DNA of 24,638 bases, taken from NCBI GenBank assembly GCA_031259605.1, contig JAIRLE010000080.1, positions 1-24,638 of the forward strand. Reading direction: 5' to 3'. Origin of the DNA: Zoogloeaceae bacterium. GTDB lineage: Bacteria; Pseudomonadota; Gammaproteobacteria; Burkholderiales; Rhodocyclaceae. The notes below the pieces were generated by a model. The model saw only the letters and a program-made list of their open reading frames with translations. It ran no database searches and had not been told where the DNA came from. The translations under genes and the position numbers were made by a program. Shown piece after piece: positions 1-7,399 of the stretch (position 1 is its first letter; each line of letters opens with the position of its first letter).

Positions 1-779
1 AAGGTCGCCGCCACCCGTTCCTCCACCGGCCTGCCGGTGATTTCCCCCAGCATGCGCTTGCGGCAAAAGCCCGCCAGGAGCGGCAAGCCTTCCCGGAAAA
101 GTTCGGGGAGACGGGCGAAAAGCGTGAGGTTGTGTTCCAGGTTCTTGCCGAAGCCGAAACCGGGATCGAGCGCCAGACGCGCGTCCGCAATCCCCGCCGC
201 CCGACAGGCGCGAACGCGCTCATCCAGAAACGCGCCGACCTCGCCCACCACGTCGTCATAACGTGGATTTTCCTGCATGTGGCGCGGCTCGCCCTGCATG
301 TGCATGAGGCAGACGCCGCAATCGCTCTTCGCCACGATTTCCAGCGCGCCGGGGCTTTGCAGGGCGTTGATGTCGTTGATCATGTCCGCGCCCGCTTCCA
401 GTGCCGCCTGCATCACTTCCGGCTTGTAGGTGTCGATGGAAATGGGCACGTCCCAATCGCGCATGCATTCGAGCACGGGAATCAGGCGGGCGAGTTCCTC
501 TTTCGCCGAAGCGGGTTTTGCGCCGGGCCGGGTGGATTCCGCGCCCAAGTCAAGAATATCCGCCCCAGCCTCCCACTGCGCGCGCGCGCGCTCGATTGCC
601 GCTTCAGCCGGGGCGCGCCGATTTGGGTTTTCCAAAAAAACATCGCCGTCTGCCAGGACATCGCTGCCCGCCAGGACGCCGTCGCCGGAAAAGGAGTCGG
701 GAGTGATGTTGACGATGCCCATGATGAGCGGGCGGTCGAGCGGCAGATCGAACCGCCCGCAGCGCAGCGTCAGGGGCAT
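1..779 (-). CDS. folP: Dihydropteroate synthase, 3' end missing
   Basis: Dihydropteroate synthase joins p-aminobenzoate to 6-hydroxymethyl-dihydropterin diphosphate in cytoplasmic folate synthesis and is the sulfonamide target. Reading leftward from ATG 779-777, the frame shows the pterin-site start MGIVNITPDSFS, then DILDLGAESTRPGA, SIDTYKPEVMQAALEAGAD with MINDINAL, LDPGFGFGKN, and near the edge GFCRKRMLGEITGRPVEER, all in the family order. The gene runs off the window at base 1, so only the last few tens of residues are lost. Its ATG lies inside the 3' end of the upstream adenosyltransferase gene (10-base overlap), so the two are probably co-translated. Odd point: between SFS and the AGADILD strand there are about 39 residues, where E. 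coli FolP has about 20. The extra stretch contains the near-repeats GVLAGS, DVLADG, DVFLEN. Family call is firm. Confidence 0.95.
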   Translation of the reverse strand, partial: MPLTLRCGRFDLPLDRPLIMGIVNITPDSFSGDGVLAGSDVLADGDVFLENPNRRAPAEAAIERARAQWEAGADILDLGAESTRPGAKPASAKEELARLIPVLECMRDWDVPISIDTYKPEVMQAALEAGADMINDINALQSPGALEIVAKSDCGVCLMHMQGEPRHMQENPRYDDVVGEVGAFLDERVRACRAAGIADARLALDPGFGFGKNLEHNLTLFARLPELFREGLPLLAGFCRKRMLGEITGRPVEERVAAT

Positions 780-1357
780 GAGATTCCGTTCTGTTTTTGG
801 GGTTCCGAAATCCAGCGCACGTCTTCTTTTTGGGCGGCGCGGTTCAGGAAGCGGGCGAGGATGAACAGGAGGTCGGAAAGGCGGTTGATGTAATGGCGCG
901 TGGGTTCGGAAAGCGTGGCGGTCTGCGCGAGCGTGACGAGGCTGCGCTCGGCGCGGCGGCAAATGGCGCGGGCAAGGTGGGCGAGCGCGGCGGCGCGGCA
1001 GCCGCCGGGGAGGATGAAATCCTTCAATGGCGGCAGATCCGCGTCAAGACGCGCCGCGCCGTCTTCCAACGCCTTGACGTGCGCGGCGTGGATCAGGCGA
1101 CGGTCGGCGGGCGGATTGGGAAAGGAGAGTTCGCCGCCCAGATTGAAAAGCTGGTGCTGGATGCCGATGAGTATCGCGCGCGCGTCGGCGGGCAAATCGG
1201 GTTCGGCCAGCAGCAGGCCGAGCGCGGAATTGAGTTCGTCGACATCGCCAATGGCGCGGATACGCGGGTCGTCCTTGGCGACGCGTTCACCGTCGCCCAG
1301 GCCGGTCTGTCCCCTGTCGCCGGTACGGGTAATGATTCTTGCAAGTCGGTGCGCCAT
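770..1357 (-). CDS. PduO-type cob(I)alamin adenosyltransferase
   Basis: Transfers the adenosyl group of ATP to cob(I)alamin to make coenzyme B12. The 195-residue protein has the PduO-family landmarks in order: an N-terminal ATP-binding run TRTGDRGQTGLGDGERV, GDVDELNS, FILPGG, the RAICRRAERS arginine/cysteine motif, and YINRLSDLLFILAR. The frame stays open upstream to 1435, but I chose ATG 1357-1355 because family proteins begin just before the TRTGD motif and the upstream residues look non-homologous. The stop codon (772-770) lies inside the start of folP, so the two genes form a small minus-strand operon. It is divergent from the PP2C gene, with a repeat element in the shared intergenic region. 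Whether the cell makes B12 or only salvages it cannot be told from here. Confidence 0.93.
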   Translation of the reverse strand: MAHRLARIITRTGDRGQTGLGDGERVAKDDPRIRAIGDVDELNSALGLLLAEPDLPADARAILIGIQHQLFNLGGELSFPNPPADRRLIHAAHVKALEDGAARLDADLPPLKDFILPGGCRAAALAHLARAICRRAERSLVTLAQTATLSEPTRHYINRLSDLLFILARFLNRAAQKEDVRWISEPQKQNGISCP

Positions 1358-1430
1358 GCGTGATTTTTCCGAAAGTGGAAGATTACGGTACAGGAACGGT
1401 ATACTGACACAGTTTGCGGAGCGTGTTCGC

Positions 1431-1600
1431 AGCAAGAAATTAGCGGCAGCCCTTCAGGGCTGCCGGTCTAACGTCATTGGAAGGGATTTCTCTCCCCTCG
1501 AGAATGGCTACGGTCGAAACCCCGGCCTTCATGCCGGGGTCTCAACCTTCGCACCTTTCTTACGGGCGGGGGTTCAAACTGGAGTTGGTTTTACGATGAA
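1431..1600 (+). repeat. Interspersed hairpin/leader repeat, copy 1
   Basis: First of three related copies in the window (others at 5079-5247 and 9666-9811). Order of elements: an AGCAA-A/G-AATTAGCG entry; a 9-bp perfect stem with a TTCA loop (1444-1465); a conserved CTCTCCCCTCGAGAATGG core; a second 7-bp stem of CCCCGGC/GCCGGGG (1520-1539); a CTTTCTTACGGGCGGG segment; and an exit GGAGTTGGTTTTACGATGAA, which is a Shine-Dalgarno sequence plus ATG. The final ATG (1596) opens a seven-codon frame coupled to the PP2C gene. No transposase is nearby. Confidence 0.88.
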
Positions 1601-1619
1601 TAACTGCCGGGAGAATTGA
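1596..1619 (+). CDS. Possible 7-residue leader peptide (MNNCREN)
   Basis: The ATG supplied by the end of repeat copy 1 reads MNNCREN and stops at TGA 1617-1619. The A of that stop is the first base of the PP2C start codon (TGATG). A GGAG sits 11 bases before this ATG. The arrangement would allow terminating ribosomes to restart on the phosphatase gene. The peptide is too short to judge by composition. It may simply be the chance continuation of the mobile start codon; only the geometry supports it. Confidence 0.35.
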   Translation: MNNCREN

Positions 1620-2359
1620 TGACTCTGAAACTCGATGCCTGTGTCGCACAACACCAAGGGGATCGCAAGGAACAACAGGACAGGCTGACGCTGATAGCGC
1701 ACAAACACATTCCCGGCGTGGTGCTGGCGGCTGTGGCGGACGGTATGGGCGGGCATACGGGCGGCGCGCTGGCGGCGGAGCAGGTGATTCACACGCTGAG
1801 CGCCAATTTCCAACGCTGGAGCGAAGAAGAAGACCCGCGCCATTTCGTGACGGAAAGCCTGAATGAAGTGCATACCATGATCAAGGCTTCACGTTTCATC
1901 AACGAAAAGGATCCGCACAGCACAGCGGTGCTCCTGATGCTGTATCCGCACAACATGATGTTGTGGGCGCATTGCGGCGACAGCCGTCTGTATGTTTTTC
2001 GCGGCCTGCATCTGCATACGCGGACAACGGATCATTCCTACGTGGAGCATCTGATCCAGTCAGGGAAGATTACGCAGGAAGAAGCCGAGACGCATCCCAA
2101 CCGCAATATCCTGCTGACTTCCCTGGGCGGACAAGAAGCGCCAAGAGTGGATTTTGGCGCGTTGGACGACGTGCAGGCGGGCGACAGTTTCCTGCTTTGT
2201 TCCGATGGTCTGTGGGGCTATTTCGACGATTATGAACTGGGCGCGATCATGGTGACGGGCAGCGCCCGTGAAGTCGCCGCCCAGCTCATCCGTCTGGCGC
2301 GCGTACGCGGCGAGGGCAAGGGCGACAATATTTCCGTGGCGATCCTGAAATTCTCATGA
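1619..2359 (+). CDS. PP2C-family protein serine/threonine phosphatase
   Basis: Metal-dependent phosphatase that removes phosphate from Ser/Thr residues. The 246-residue single-domain protein shows the PP2C series: QGDRKEQQD near residues 13-21, VADGMGGHTGG at about 39-49 with the metal-binding Asp41, HCGDSRLYVFR at about 118-128, SDGLWGYF at about 195-202, and the terminal KGDNISV metal site. It has no membrane segment or extra domain, so it is probably cytoplasmic, of the Stp/PppA/PrpC kind. I chose ATG 1619; a TTG at 1616 is in frame but less likely. GGGAG at 1609-1613 is the likely ribosome site. The gene ends in ATGA shared with ccoI. No partner kinase is visible in the window, so its substrate is unknown. 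Confidence 0.93.
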   Translation: MTLKLDACVAQHQGDRKEQQDRLTLIAHKHIPGVVLAAVADGMGGHTGGALAAEQVIHTLSANFQRWSEEEDPRHFVTESLNEVHTMIKASRFINEKDPHSTAVLLMLYPHNMMLWAHCGDSRLYVFRGLHLHTRTTDHSYVEHLIQSGKITQEEAETHPNRNILLTSLGGQEAPRVDFGALDDVQAGDSFLLCSDGLWGYFDDYELGAIMVTGSAREVAAQLIRLARVRGEGKGDNISVAILKFS

Positions 2360-4851
2360 GTCTTGCGCCTGCTTTCGCGTCCGCTGCGCAGGCGGAAGCG
2401 CGCTGTTATCACTGCGGCCTCGACATCCCCGATGACGCGGATTTTTCCGTCGTCATCAACGGCGAACCGCGCGCCCTGTGCTGCGCCGGTTGCCAGGCGG
2501 TGGCCGAGGCCATCGTCGCCAACGGGCTTGCCGGTTATTACGTCACGCGCGACGCCCTGCCGGAATCGCCGCGCGAAGCCGTACCCGCCGCGCTCGAACA
2601 ACTGGCGCTGTTCGATCATGCCGAATTCCAGAAAAGTTTCGTGCGCGATCTGGGCGAACACGAGCGCGAAGCCTCGCTGATGCTTGAAGGCATCACCTGC
2701 GCCGCCTGCGTCTGGCTGAACGAGCGGCACGTGGGGCAGCTTCCCGGCGTCACCGGCATCGATGTCAATTACGCCACGCGCCGCGCCCGTGTCCGCTGGG
2801 ATACGATGCGGATAAAACTTTCCGACATTCTCGCCGCCATCGCCGCCATCGGTTATCGCGCCCATCCTTATGACGCTTCGCGTTACGAGGAACTGGCGCG
2901 CCGCGAGCGCCGCGAGGCGCTGTGGCGAGTGTGGGTGGCGGGCTTCGGCATGATGCAGGTGATGATGTACGCCATCCCGGTCTATCTGGCGAACGCGGGC
3001 GAAATGACGAAAGACATCGAAACCCTGATTCGCTGGGCCAGTCTGCTTCTCACCCTGCCGGTGGTGTTCTATTCCGCCGCGCCTTTTTTCCGGGGCGCGT
3101 GGCGGGACGTGAAATTCCGGCGCGTGGGCATGGACGTGCCAGTGGCGTTAGGCATCGGCGCGGCCTTTCTGGCCTCGGTCTGGGCGACCGTAACCCGCAC
3201 GGGCGAAGTCTATTTCGATTCCGTCGCCATGTTCGTGTTCTTTTTGCTGGGCGGTCGCTATCTGGAAATGACGGCGCGGCAAAAGGCGATCAGCGTCGGC
3301 GAGGCGTTGGCGAAACTCATGCCCGCCTTCTGCCAGCGTCTGCCGCGCAAGGCGGAAGCGGGCGGGGAGGCCGAACAGATCATGGTCTCCGAACTGGAAG
3401 CCGGAGATCGTGTGCTGGTGCGTCCCGGCGACGTCATTCCCTGCGACGGCGCGGTGGAGGAAGGCGTCAGCAACGCCGACGAGTCGCTCCTGACCGGTGA
3501 GAGCCAGCCGGTAAGGAAACAGGTGGGCGACACGGTGACGGGCGGCTCGCTCAACATGGAAAGCCCGCTGGTGGTGCGGGTAAGCGCCGTGGGCGAGCAG
3601 ACGCGGCTTTCCGCCATCATTCGCCTGATGGAGCGCGCCGCTGCCGAAAAACCCGGTATCGTCGTCCTTGCCGACAAGGTGGCGCAGCGGTTCGTGCTGG
3701 TATTGCTCGCCGTCGCCTTCTTTACCGCCATTGCCTGGTACGGCGTCGATGGCGGGCGCGCCCTGTGGATTACCGTCTCCGTGCTGGTGGTCTCCTGCCC
3801 CTGTGCCTTGGCGCTGGCGACGCCGATTGCCCTGACCGTCGCTTCCGGCGCGCTGGCAAAGGAAGGGTTGCTGGTGACGCGCGGTCACGCGCTGGAAACC
3901 CTCGCGCGCGCCACTCATTTCGTCTTTGACAAGACCGGTACCCTGACTACCGGCAAACTGCGTCTACTGGACATCGCGCCGTTATCGGCGGCAGACGCTG
4001 AAACCGCCCTGGCGCTGGCCGCCAGCCTGGAGGTCTGGTCCGAACACCCGCTGGCGCGCGCCTTACGCCAGGCCGCCGAAGAACGCCTTGCCGACGCGCC
4101 GCCGCCAGCGGAGCGCGTCATCGCCGAAACCGGGCAGGGCTTGCGCGGCAAGGTTGCGGGACGGGAACTGTATATTGGCCGTCCCGACTACGTGTTCGAC
4201 CACACCATCGCGGCGCGCTGGCCGGAAGGCTGGCGGACGGCGGGTGATACCGTGCTCGCCTTGGGCGAAAGCGTTCAGGCGGGCGACGGGCGTGTGCTGG
4301 CTTTCTTTCGCCTGGGCGATGCCCTGCGTCCCGATGCCGCCGCCCTCATCCGCGATCTCAAGGCAGCCGGACGCCAGACCCTGCTGATGTCCGGCGACGC
4401 CGCGCCCGTCGTGACGCGCGTTGCGGCGGAACTGGGCGTGGATGCGGCTGAAGGCGAAATGTCGCCGCAGAACAAGCGCGACGCCGTAAGCCGCTTGCAG
4501 GCAATGGGCGCGGTGGTGGCGATGGTGGGCGACGGCGTAAATGACGCGCCGGTGTTGGCGCAGGCGCAGGTCTCCATCGCGATGGGTTCCGGCGCGCAAT
4601 TGGCGCGTACCCAGGCGGATCTGGTGCTGCTTTCCGAAAACCTGGGACGTCTGGCAAGCGGTATTCGCAAGAGCCGTTTCACCCTTGTCATCATCCGCCA
4701 GAATCTCGTCTGGGCCTTCATTTACAACCTCCTCGCCTTGCCGCTGGCGATTGCCGGGCACGTCACTCCCTGGGCGGCGGGCATCGGCATGTCGGCAAGC
4801 TCGCTATTGGTCGTCCTCAACGCCTTGCGCATCCAGAAAAAGGAATCCTGA
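2356..4851 (+). CDS. ccoI: cbb3-oxidase-type copper P1B ATPase CcoI/FixI
   Basis: Copper-translocating P-type ATPase that supplies copper for assembly of cbb3 cytochrome c oxidase in the inner membrane. The 831-residue protein carries the CcoI-type N-terminal cysteine region (CYHCG at 17-21 and CCAGC at 42-46), a heavy-metal domain with GITCAAC (Cys115/Cys118), paired membrane helices, TGES at 380-383, the transmembrane metal site CPC at 481-483, the phosphorylated Asp525 in DKTGT, the HP motif at 564-565, and GDGVNDAP at 725-732. All key residues are present. The start ATG overlaps the PP2C stop, and its stop overlaps the ccoS start (TGATG), so the three are translationally coupled. The expected structural genes ccoN, ccoO and ccoP are not adjacent. 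Confidence 0.95.
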   Translation: MSLAPAFASAAQAEARCYHCGLDIPDDADFSVVINGEPRALCCAGCQAVAEAIVANGLAGYYVTRDALPESPREAVPAALEQLALFDHAEFQKSFVRDLGEHEREASLMLEGITCAACVWLNERHVGQLPGVTGIDVNYATRRARVRWDTMRIKLSDILAAIAAIGYRAHPYDASRYEELARRERREALWRVWVAGFGMMQVMMYAIPVYLANAGEMTKDIETLIRWASLLLTLPVVFYSAAPFFRGAWRDVKFRRVGMDVPVALGIGAAFLASVWATVTRTGEVYFDSVAMFVFFLLGGRYLEMTARQKAISVGEALAKLMPAFCQRLPRKAEAGGEAEQIMVSELEAGDRVLVRPGDVIPCDGAVEEGVSNADESLLTGESQPVRKQVGDTVTGGSLNMESPLVVRVSAVGEQTRLSAIIRLMERAAAEKPGIVVLADKVAQRFVLVLLAVAFFTAIAWYGVDGGRALWITVSVLVVSCPCALALATPIALTVASGALAKEGLLVTRGHALETLARATHFVFDKTGTLTTGKLRLLDIAPLSAADAETALALAASLEVWSEHPLARALRQAAEERLADAPPPAERVIAETGQGLRGKVAGRELYIGRPDYVFDHTIAARWPEGWRTAGDTVLALGESVQAGDGRVLAFFRLGDALRPDAAALIRDLKAAGRQTLLMSGDAAPVVTRVAAELGVDAAEGEMSPQNKRDAVSRLQAMGAVVAMVGDGVNDAPVLAQAQVSIAMGSGAQLARTQADLVLLSENLGRLASGIRKSRFTLVIIRQNLVWAFIYNLLALPLAIAGHVTPWAAGIGMSASSLLVVLNALRIQKKES

Positions 4852-5051
4852 TGGAAAGCCTCTATCTGCTCATCCCCTTTTCCGTCGCGCTCGTTTTCGT
4901 CATCGCCCTGATTTTCTGGCGTTCGCTCAAGGGCGGACAGTTCGACGATCTGGAAGGGCCGGGATTTCGCATCTTGATGGACGATGATTTGCCGCATCCC
5001 CAAAAGCCGAAAGCGGAATCGCCGGAGAACAACGAGCGCCCCGATGTCTGA
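4851..5051 (+). CDS. ccoS: cbb3-type cytochrome oxidase assembly protein CcoS
   Basis: Small membrane protein needed for maturation of cbb3 oxidase. It has 66 residues: one N-terminal membrane helix (about residues 4-23, LYLLIPFSVALVFVIALIFW), then the short family motif of a residue pair before GGQFDDLEGPG and RILMDDD, and a polar tail. Length and motif match CcoS well. Its ATG shares a base with the ccoI stop codon. Downstream, instead of oxidase structural genes, there are about 27 bases and then repeat copy 2. Confidence 0.93.
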   Translation: MESLYLLIPFSVALVFVIALIFWRSLKGGQFDDLEGPGFRILMDDDLPHPQKPKAESPENNERPDV

Positions 5052-5078
5052 GCCTCGGAAATTCACTGGAATTGCGCC

Positions 5079-5247
5079 AGCAAAAATTAGCGACAGCCCT
5101 TCAGGGCTGTCGGTCCAACTCCATCGGGAAGGGGGGGTTCTCTCCCCTCGAGAATGGCTATGGTCGAAACCCCGGCCGCGGCCGGGGTCTCAACCTTCGC
5201 GCCTTTCTTACGGGCGGGTTTCAAACCGGAGTTAGTTTTACGATGAA
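5079..5247 (+). repeat. Interspersed hairpin/leader repeat, copy 2
   Basis: Second copy of the element seen at 1431-1600. Stem 1 (5091-5112) is again a perfect 9-bp stem with a TTCA loop, but its third pair is A-T where copy 1 has G-C: a compensatory double change. Stem 2 (5170-5187) is a perfect 18-base palindrome of CCCCGGCC type. The core CTCTCCCCTCGAGAATGG and the segment CTTTCTTACGGGCGGG are retained. The exit GGAGTTAGTTTTACGATGAA supplies the ribosome site and ATG (5243) of the lipoprotein gene. Confidence 0.9.
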
Positions 5248-5758
5248 AAAATTCATTTTGCTCGCGTTGCTGCTTTTGCAAAGCGCCTGCTCCCAAGAAA
5301 ACGCGAGCGTCCAGACAAATGACAGTAAGCCGACAAAGACCGCTGCCGCCTCCGAACCTTGCGAGAACCCCTTGCCGGATGGTGATGCGGAAATTCCCAA
5401 AGAAAATGCAAAACGCCTGGTCAACGCTTGTGTTGACAGCCTGTTTCAACGTGTGGCACAAGCGTGCGCGGCACAGGACGGAGCAATGCTGCTGGCGCAA
5501 ATCACCCCGAAATATCAAGCGCTCATACTGTCGAGAAAGCCTGAATCGATTTCTGTTTTTGCGCATGTCGCTTATATTTGCGGTGATATGGCGCGGATAA
5601 GAAAGGAGATGCTGTCGATCTCCGCTGAGCCCGCTTATGGCATATTCAGATCTAGGCAATCCGCGCGCCTGTGTGTTTACAAGCAGAATCAGAGCCGTTG
5701 CGAAGGTAAATTGAAAGTTGCATTTGCGGACGGAAAGCTCAAGTTGAACACGCATTGA
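5243..5758 (+). CDS. Small predicted lipoprotein, unknown function
   Basis: 171 residues, family not recognised. The N-terminus MKKFILLALLLLQSAC is a short lipoprotein signal with a likely lipidated Cys16. The -3 residue is Gln rather than the usual Leu, so the lipobox is imperfect. A polar, Ala/Thr/Lys-rich linker (about residues 20-45) follows, then a cysteine-containing domain to the end. The ATG and its GGAG come from the end of repeat copy 2. The same frame is open upstream through the repeat to 5072, but the signal peptide makes 5243 the sensible start. Base composition is visibly AT-richer than in ccoI or algC, compatible with recent acquisition or relaxed constraint. It lies alone between ccoS and the phosphohexomutase gene, so context gives no function. 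Confidence 0.75.
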   Translation: MKKFILLALLLLQSACSQENASVQTNDSKPTKTAAASEPCENPLPDGDAEIPKENAKRLVNACVDSLFQRVAQACAAQDGAMLLAQITPKYQALILSRKPESISVFAHVAYICGDMARIRKEMLSISAEPAYGIFRSRQSARLCVYKQNQSRCEGKLKVAFADGKLKLNTH

Positions 5759-5803
5759 CCCAACACAATATTGTCGACCTGACTTTTCCTGGAAATCCTT
5801 GCC

Positions 5804-7177
5804 ATGTTACCTCCTGAAATATTCAAGGCATATGACATTCGCGGCATCGTGGGTCAAACCCTGACTGCCAACAACGTGCGTCAGATTGGACAGGCGCTGG
5901 GCGCGCTGGCGCTGGAAAAGGAGCAACGCGCCATCGCCGTGGGCCGTGACGGACGGCTTTCCGGTCCGGAATTGGCGGAGGCGCTGATGACGGGCATTTG
6001 CGCGGCAGGTGTCGACGCCATCGACATCGGCTGTGTGCCGACGCCCGTTACTTACTTTGCCGCACACGAACTCGGCTGCCAGTCTTGCGTTTCCGTTACC
6101 GGAAGCCACAATCCGCCTGACTACAACGGCCTGAAAATGGTCATTGGCGGCGAAACGCTGGCATTGGAAGCCATCCAGGATTTGAGGCGGCGCACGCTAT
6201 CCGCCTTGCCAGTCGCTCGTGTTCCGGGCAAGAGAACAATGGCCGACGTGCGCGCCGCCTATCTGGAACGTATCCTGGGCGACGTCAAACTTGTCCGTTC
6301 GCTGAAAATCGTCATGGATTGCGGCAACGGCGTTGCCGGGGGCATCGCGCCGGAACTTTTCCGCCGTCTGGGATGTGCCGTCGATCCGCTGTTTTGCGAA
6401 GTCGATGGCCATTTTCCCAATCATCATCCCGATCCGTCCAGGCCGGAAAATCTCGCCGATCTGGTGTTGCGCCTCAAAACGACGGACGCCGAAATCGGCA
6501 TTGCCTTCGATGGCGACGGCGACCGCCTGGGCGTGGTGACGAAGGGCGGCGAAATCATCTATCCCGACCGCCAGTTGATGCTCTTTGCCGCCGACGTGCT
6601 CACGCGCGTGCCGGGCGGCGAAATCATCTACGACGTGAAATGCTCGCGCCTGCTGGCCGCGTGGATACGCGCGCACGGCGGCAGACCGCTGATGTGGAAC
6701 ACCGGACACGCCCTGATCAAGGCCAAGCTGAAGGAGACGAACGCGCCACTGGCTGGCGAAATGAGCGGTCACCTCTTCTTTGGCGAACGCTGGTATGGCT
6801 TCGATGACGGTCTTTACGCGGGAGCGCGCCTGCTGGAGATATTGAGTCGCGCGCCTGATGCTAATCCCGTTCTCGAAGCCCTGCCCAAAGCCGTCTCCAC
6901 GCCGGAGATCAACATCAGGATGGCGGAAGGCGAACCCTTCGCGCTGGTGGAAAAATTGAAGGCCGCGGCAACCTTTACCGGCGAGCGCGAACGCATCACG
7001 CTGGACGGCATCCGCGTCGAATATGCCAACGGGTTCGGCCTTGCCCGCCCTTCCAATACAACCCCGGTCGCCGTCCTGCGCTTCGAGGCCGACACGCCCC
7101 ATGCCCTGAACCGCATCCAGGAGGATTTTCGCCGCGCCCTGACAGGAGTCTGGCCGGGACTGGATTTGCCATTTTAG
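5804..7177 (+). CDS. algC: Phosphomannomutase/phosphoglucomutase, AlgC-like
   Basis: Interconverts hexose 6- and 1-phosphates, feeding GDP-mannose and glucose-1-phosphate into polysaccharide and LPS synthesis. The 457-residue protein has the four-domain phosphohexomutase signature: KAYDIRG near the N-terminus, the phosphoserine loop TGSHNPP (Ser101), the metal loop DGDGDR (236-241), the sugar-specificity loop GEMSGH (318-323), and the phosphate-binding loop RPSNTTP (415-421). The spacing is within a few residues of Pseudomonas AlgC, and GEMSGH points to dual mannose/glucose use rather than glucosamine (GlmM). It starts 45 bases after the lipoprotein stop, with only a weak ribosome site. The symbol is assigned by resemblance; manB or pgm would be equally usable names. 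Confidence 0.93.
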   Translation: MLPPEIFKAYDIRGIVGQTLTANNVRQIGQALGALALEKEQRAIAVGRDGRLSGPELAEALMTGICAAGVDAIDIGCVPTPVTYFAAHELGCQSCVSVTGSHNPPDYNGLKMVIGGETLALEAIQDLRRRTLSALPVARVPGKRTMADVRAAYLERILGDVKLVRSLKIVMDCGNGVAGGIAPELFRRLGCAVDPLFCEVDGHFPNHHPDPSRPENLADLVLRLKTTDAEIGIAFDGDGDRLGVVTKGGEIIYPDRQLMLFAADVLTRVPGGEIIYDVKCSRLLAAWIRAHGGRPLMWNTGHALIKAKLKETNAPLAGEMSGHLFFGERWYGFDDGLYAGARLLEILSRAPDANPVLEALPKAVSTPEINIRMAEGEPFALVEKLKAAATFTGERERITLDGIRVEYANGFGLARPSNTTPVAVLRFEADTPHALNRIQEDFRRALTGVWPGLDLPF

Positions 7178-7268
7178 GGCCTGTGCGTCATCACGGCTTG
7201 CGCCTTTTTCTCTCCCGCGCGGCAGGCGAGGGAAAAAACGAGCATTCATGCGATTACTCTGGAACAGG

Positions 7269-7298
7269 TTCTTGGGCGCTTCATCGCGGCAATAATAT
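7269..7298 (+). promoter_or_regulatory. Candidate promoter for the 7400 gene
   Basis: TTCTTG (7269-7274) and TAATAT (7293-7298) are separated by 18 bases in a locally AT-richer stretch about 100 bases before the exported-protein gene. This is by eye only; neither box is perfect. Confidence 0.35.
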
Positions 7299-7325
7299 AT
7301 GCGAGAATCCGGCAAGCCTTCCATT

Positions 7326-7357
7326 CGGTCGTGAGCGCGAGATCGCGAATGCGACCG
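7326..7357 (+). other. Nested hairpin in the leader of the 7400 gene
   Basis: CGGTCG (7326-7331) pairs with CGACCG (7352-7357), enclosing a smaller CGCG-AGAT-CGCG hairpin. Two T-runs follow at about 7371-7386, but 14 bases separate stem and T-run, so it is not a standard terminator. It could be a structured leader, or a weak terminator for algC read-through. Confidence 0.35.
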
Positions 7358-7399
7358 GCGTATTGAGGCGGCTTTTTTCTTTTTTGACTGGAGATGGAA

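Noticed and set aside
1358..1435. Longer start of the adenosyltransferase
   Set aside because: The extra 26 residues precede the conserved N-terminal TRTGDRG motif by more than the family norm and have no similarity to it.
5072..5242. N-terminal extension of the lipoprotein through the repeat (frame open from 5072)
   Set aside because: The lipoprotein signal begins exactly at ATG 5243, and frame-changing indels between copies 1 and 2 show the repeat is not kept as protein.
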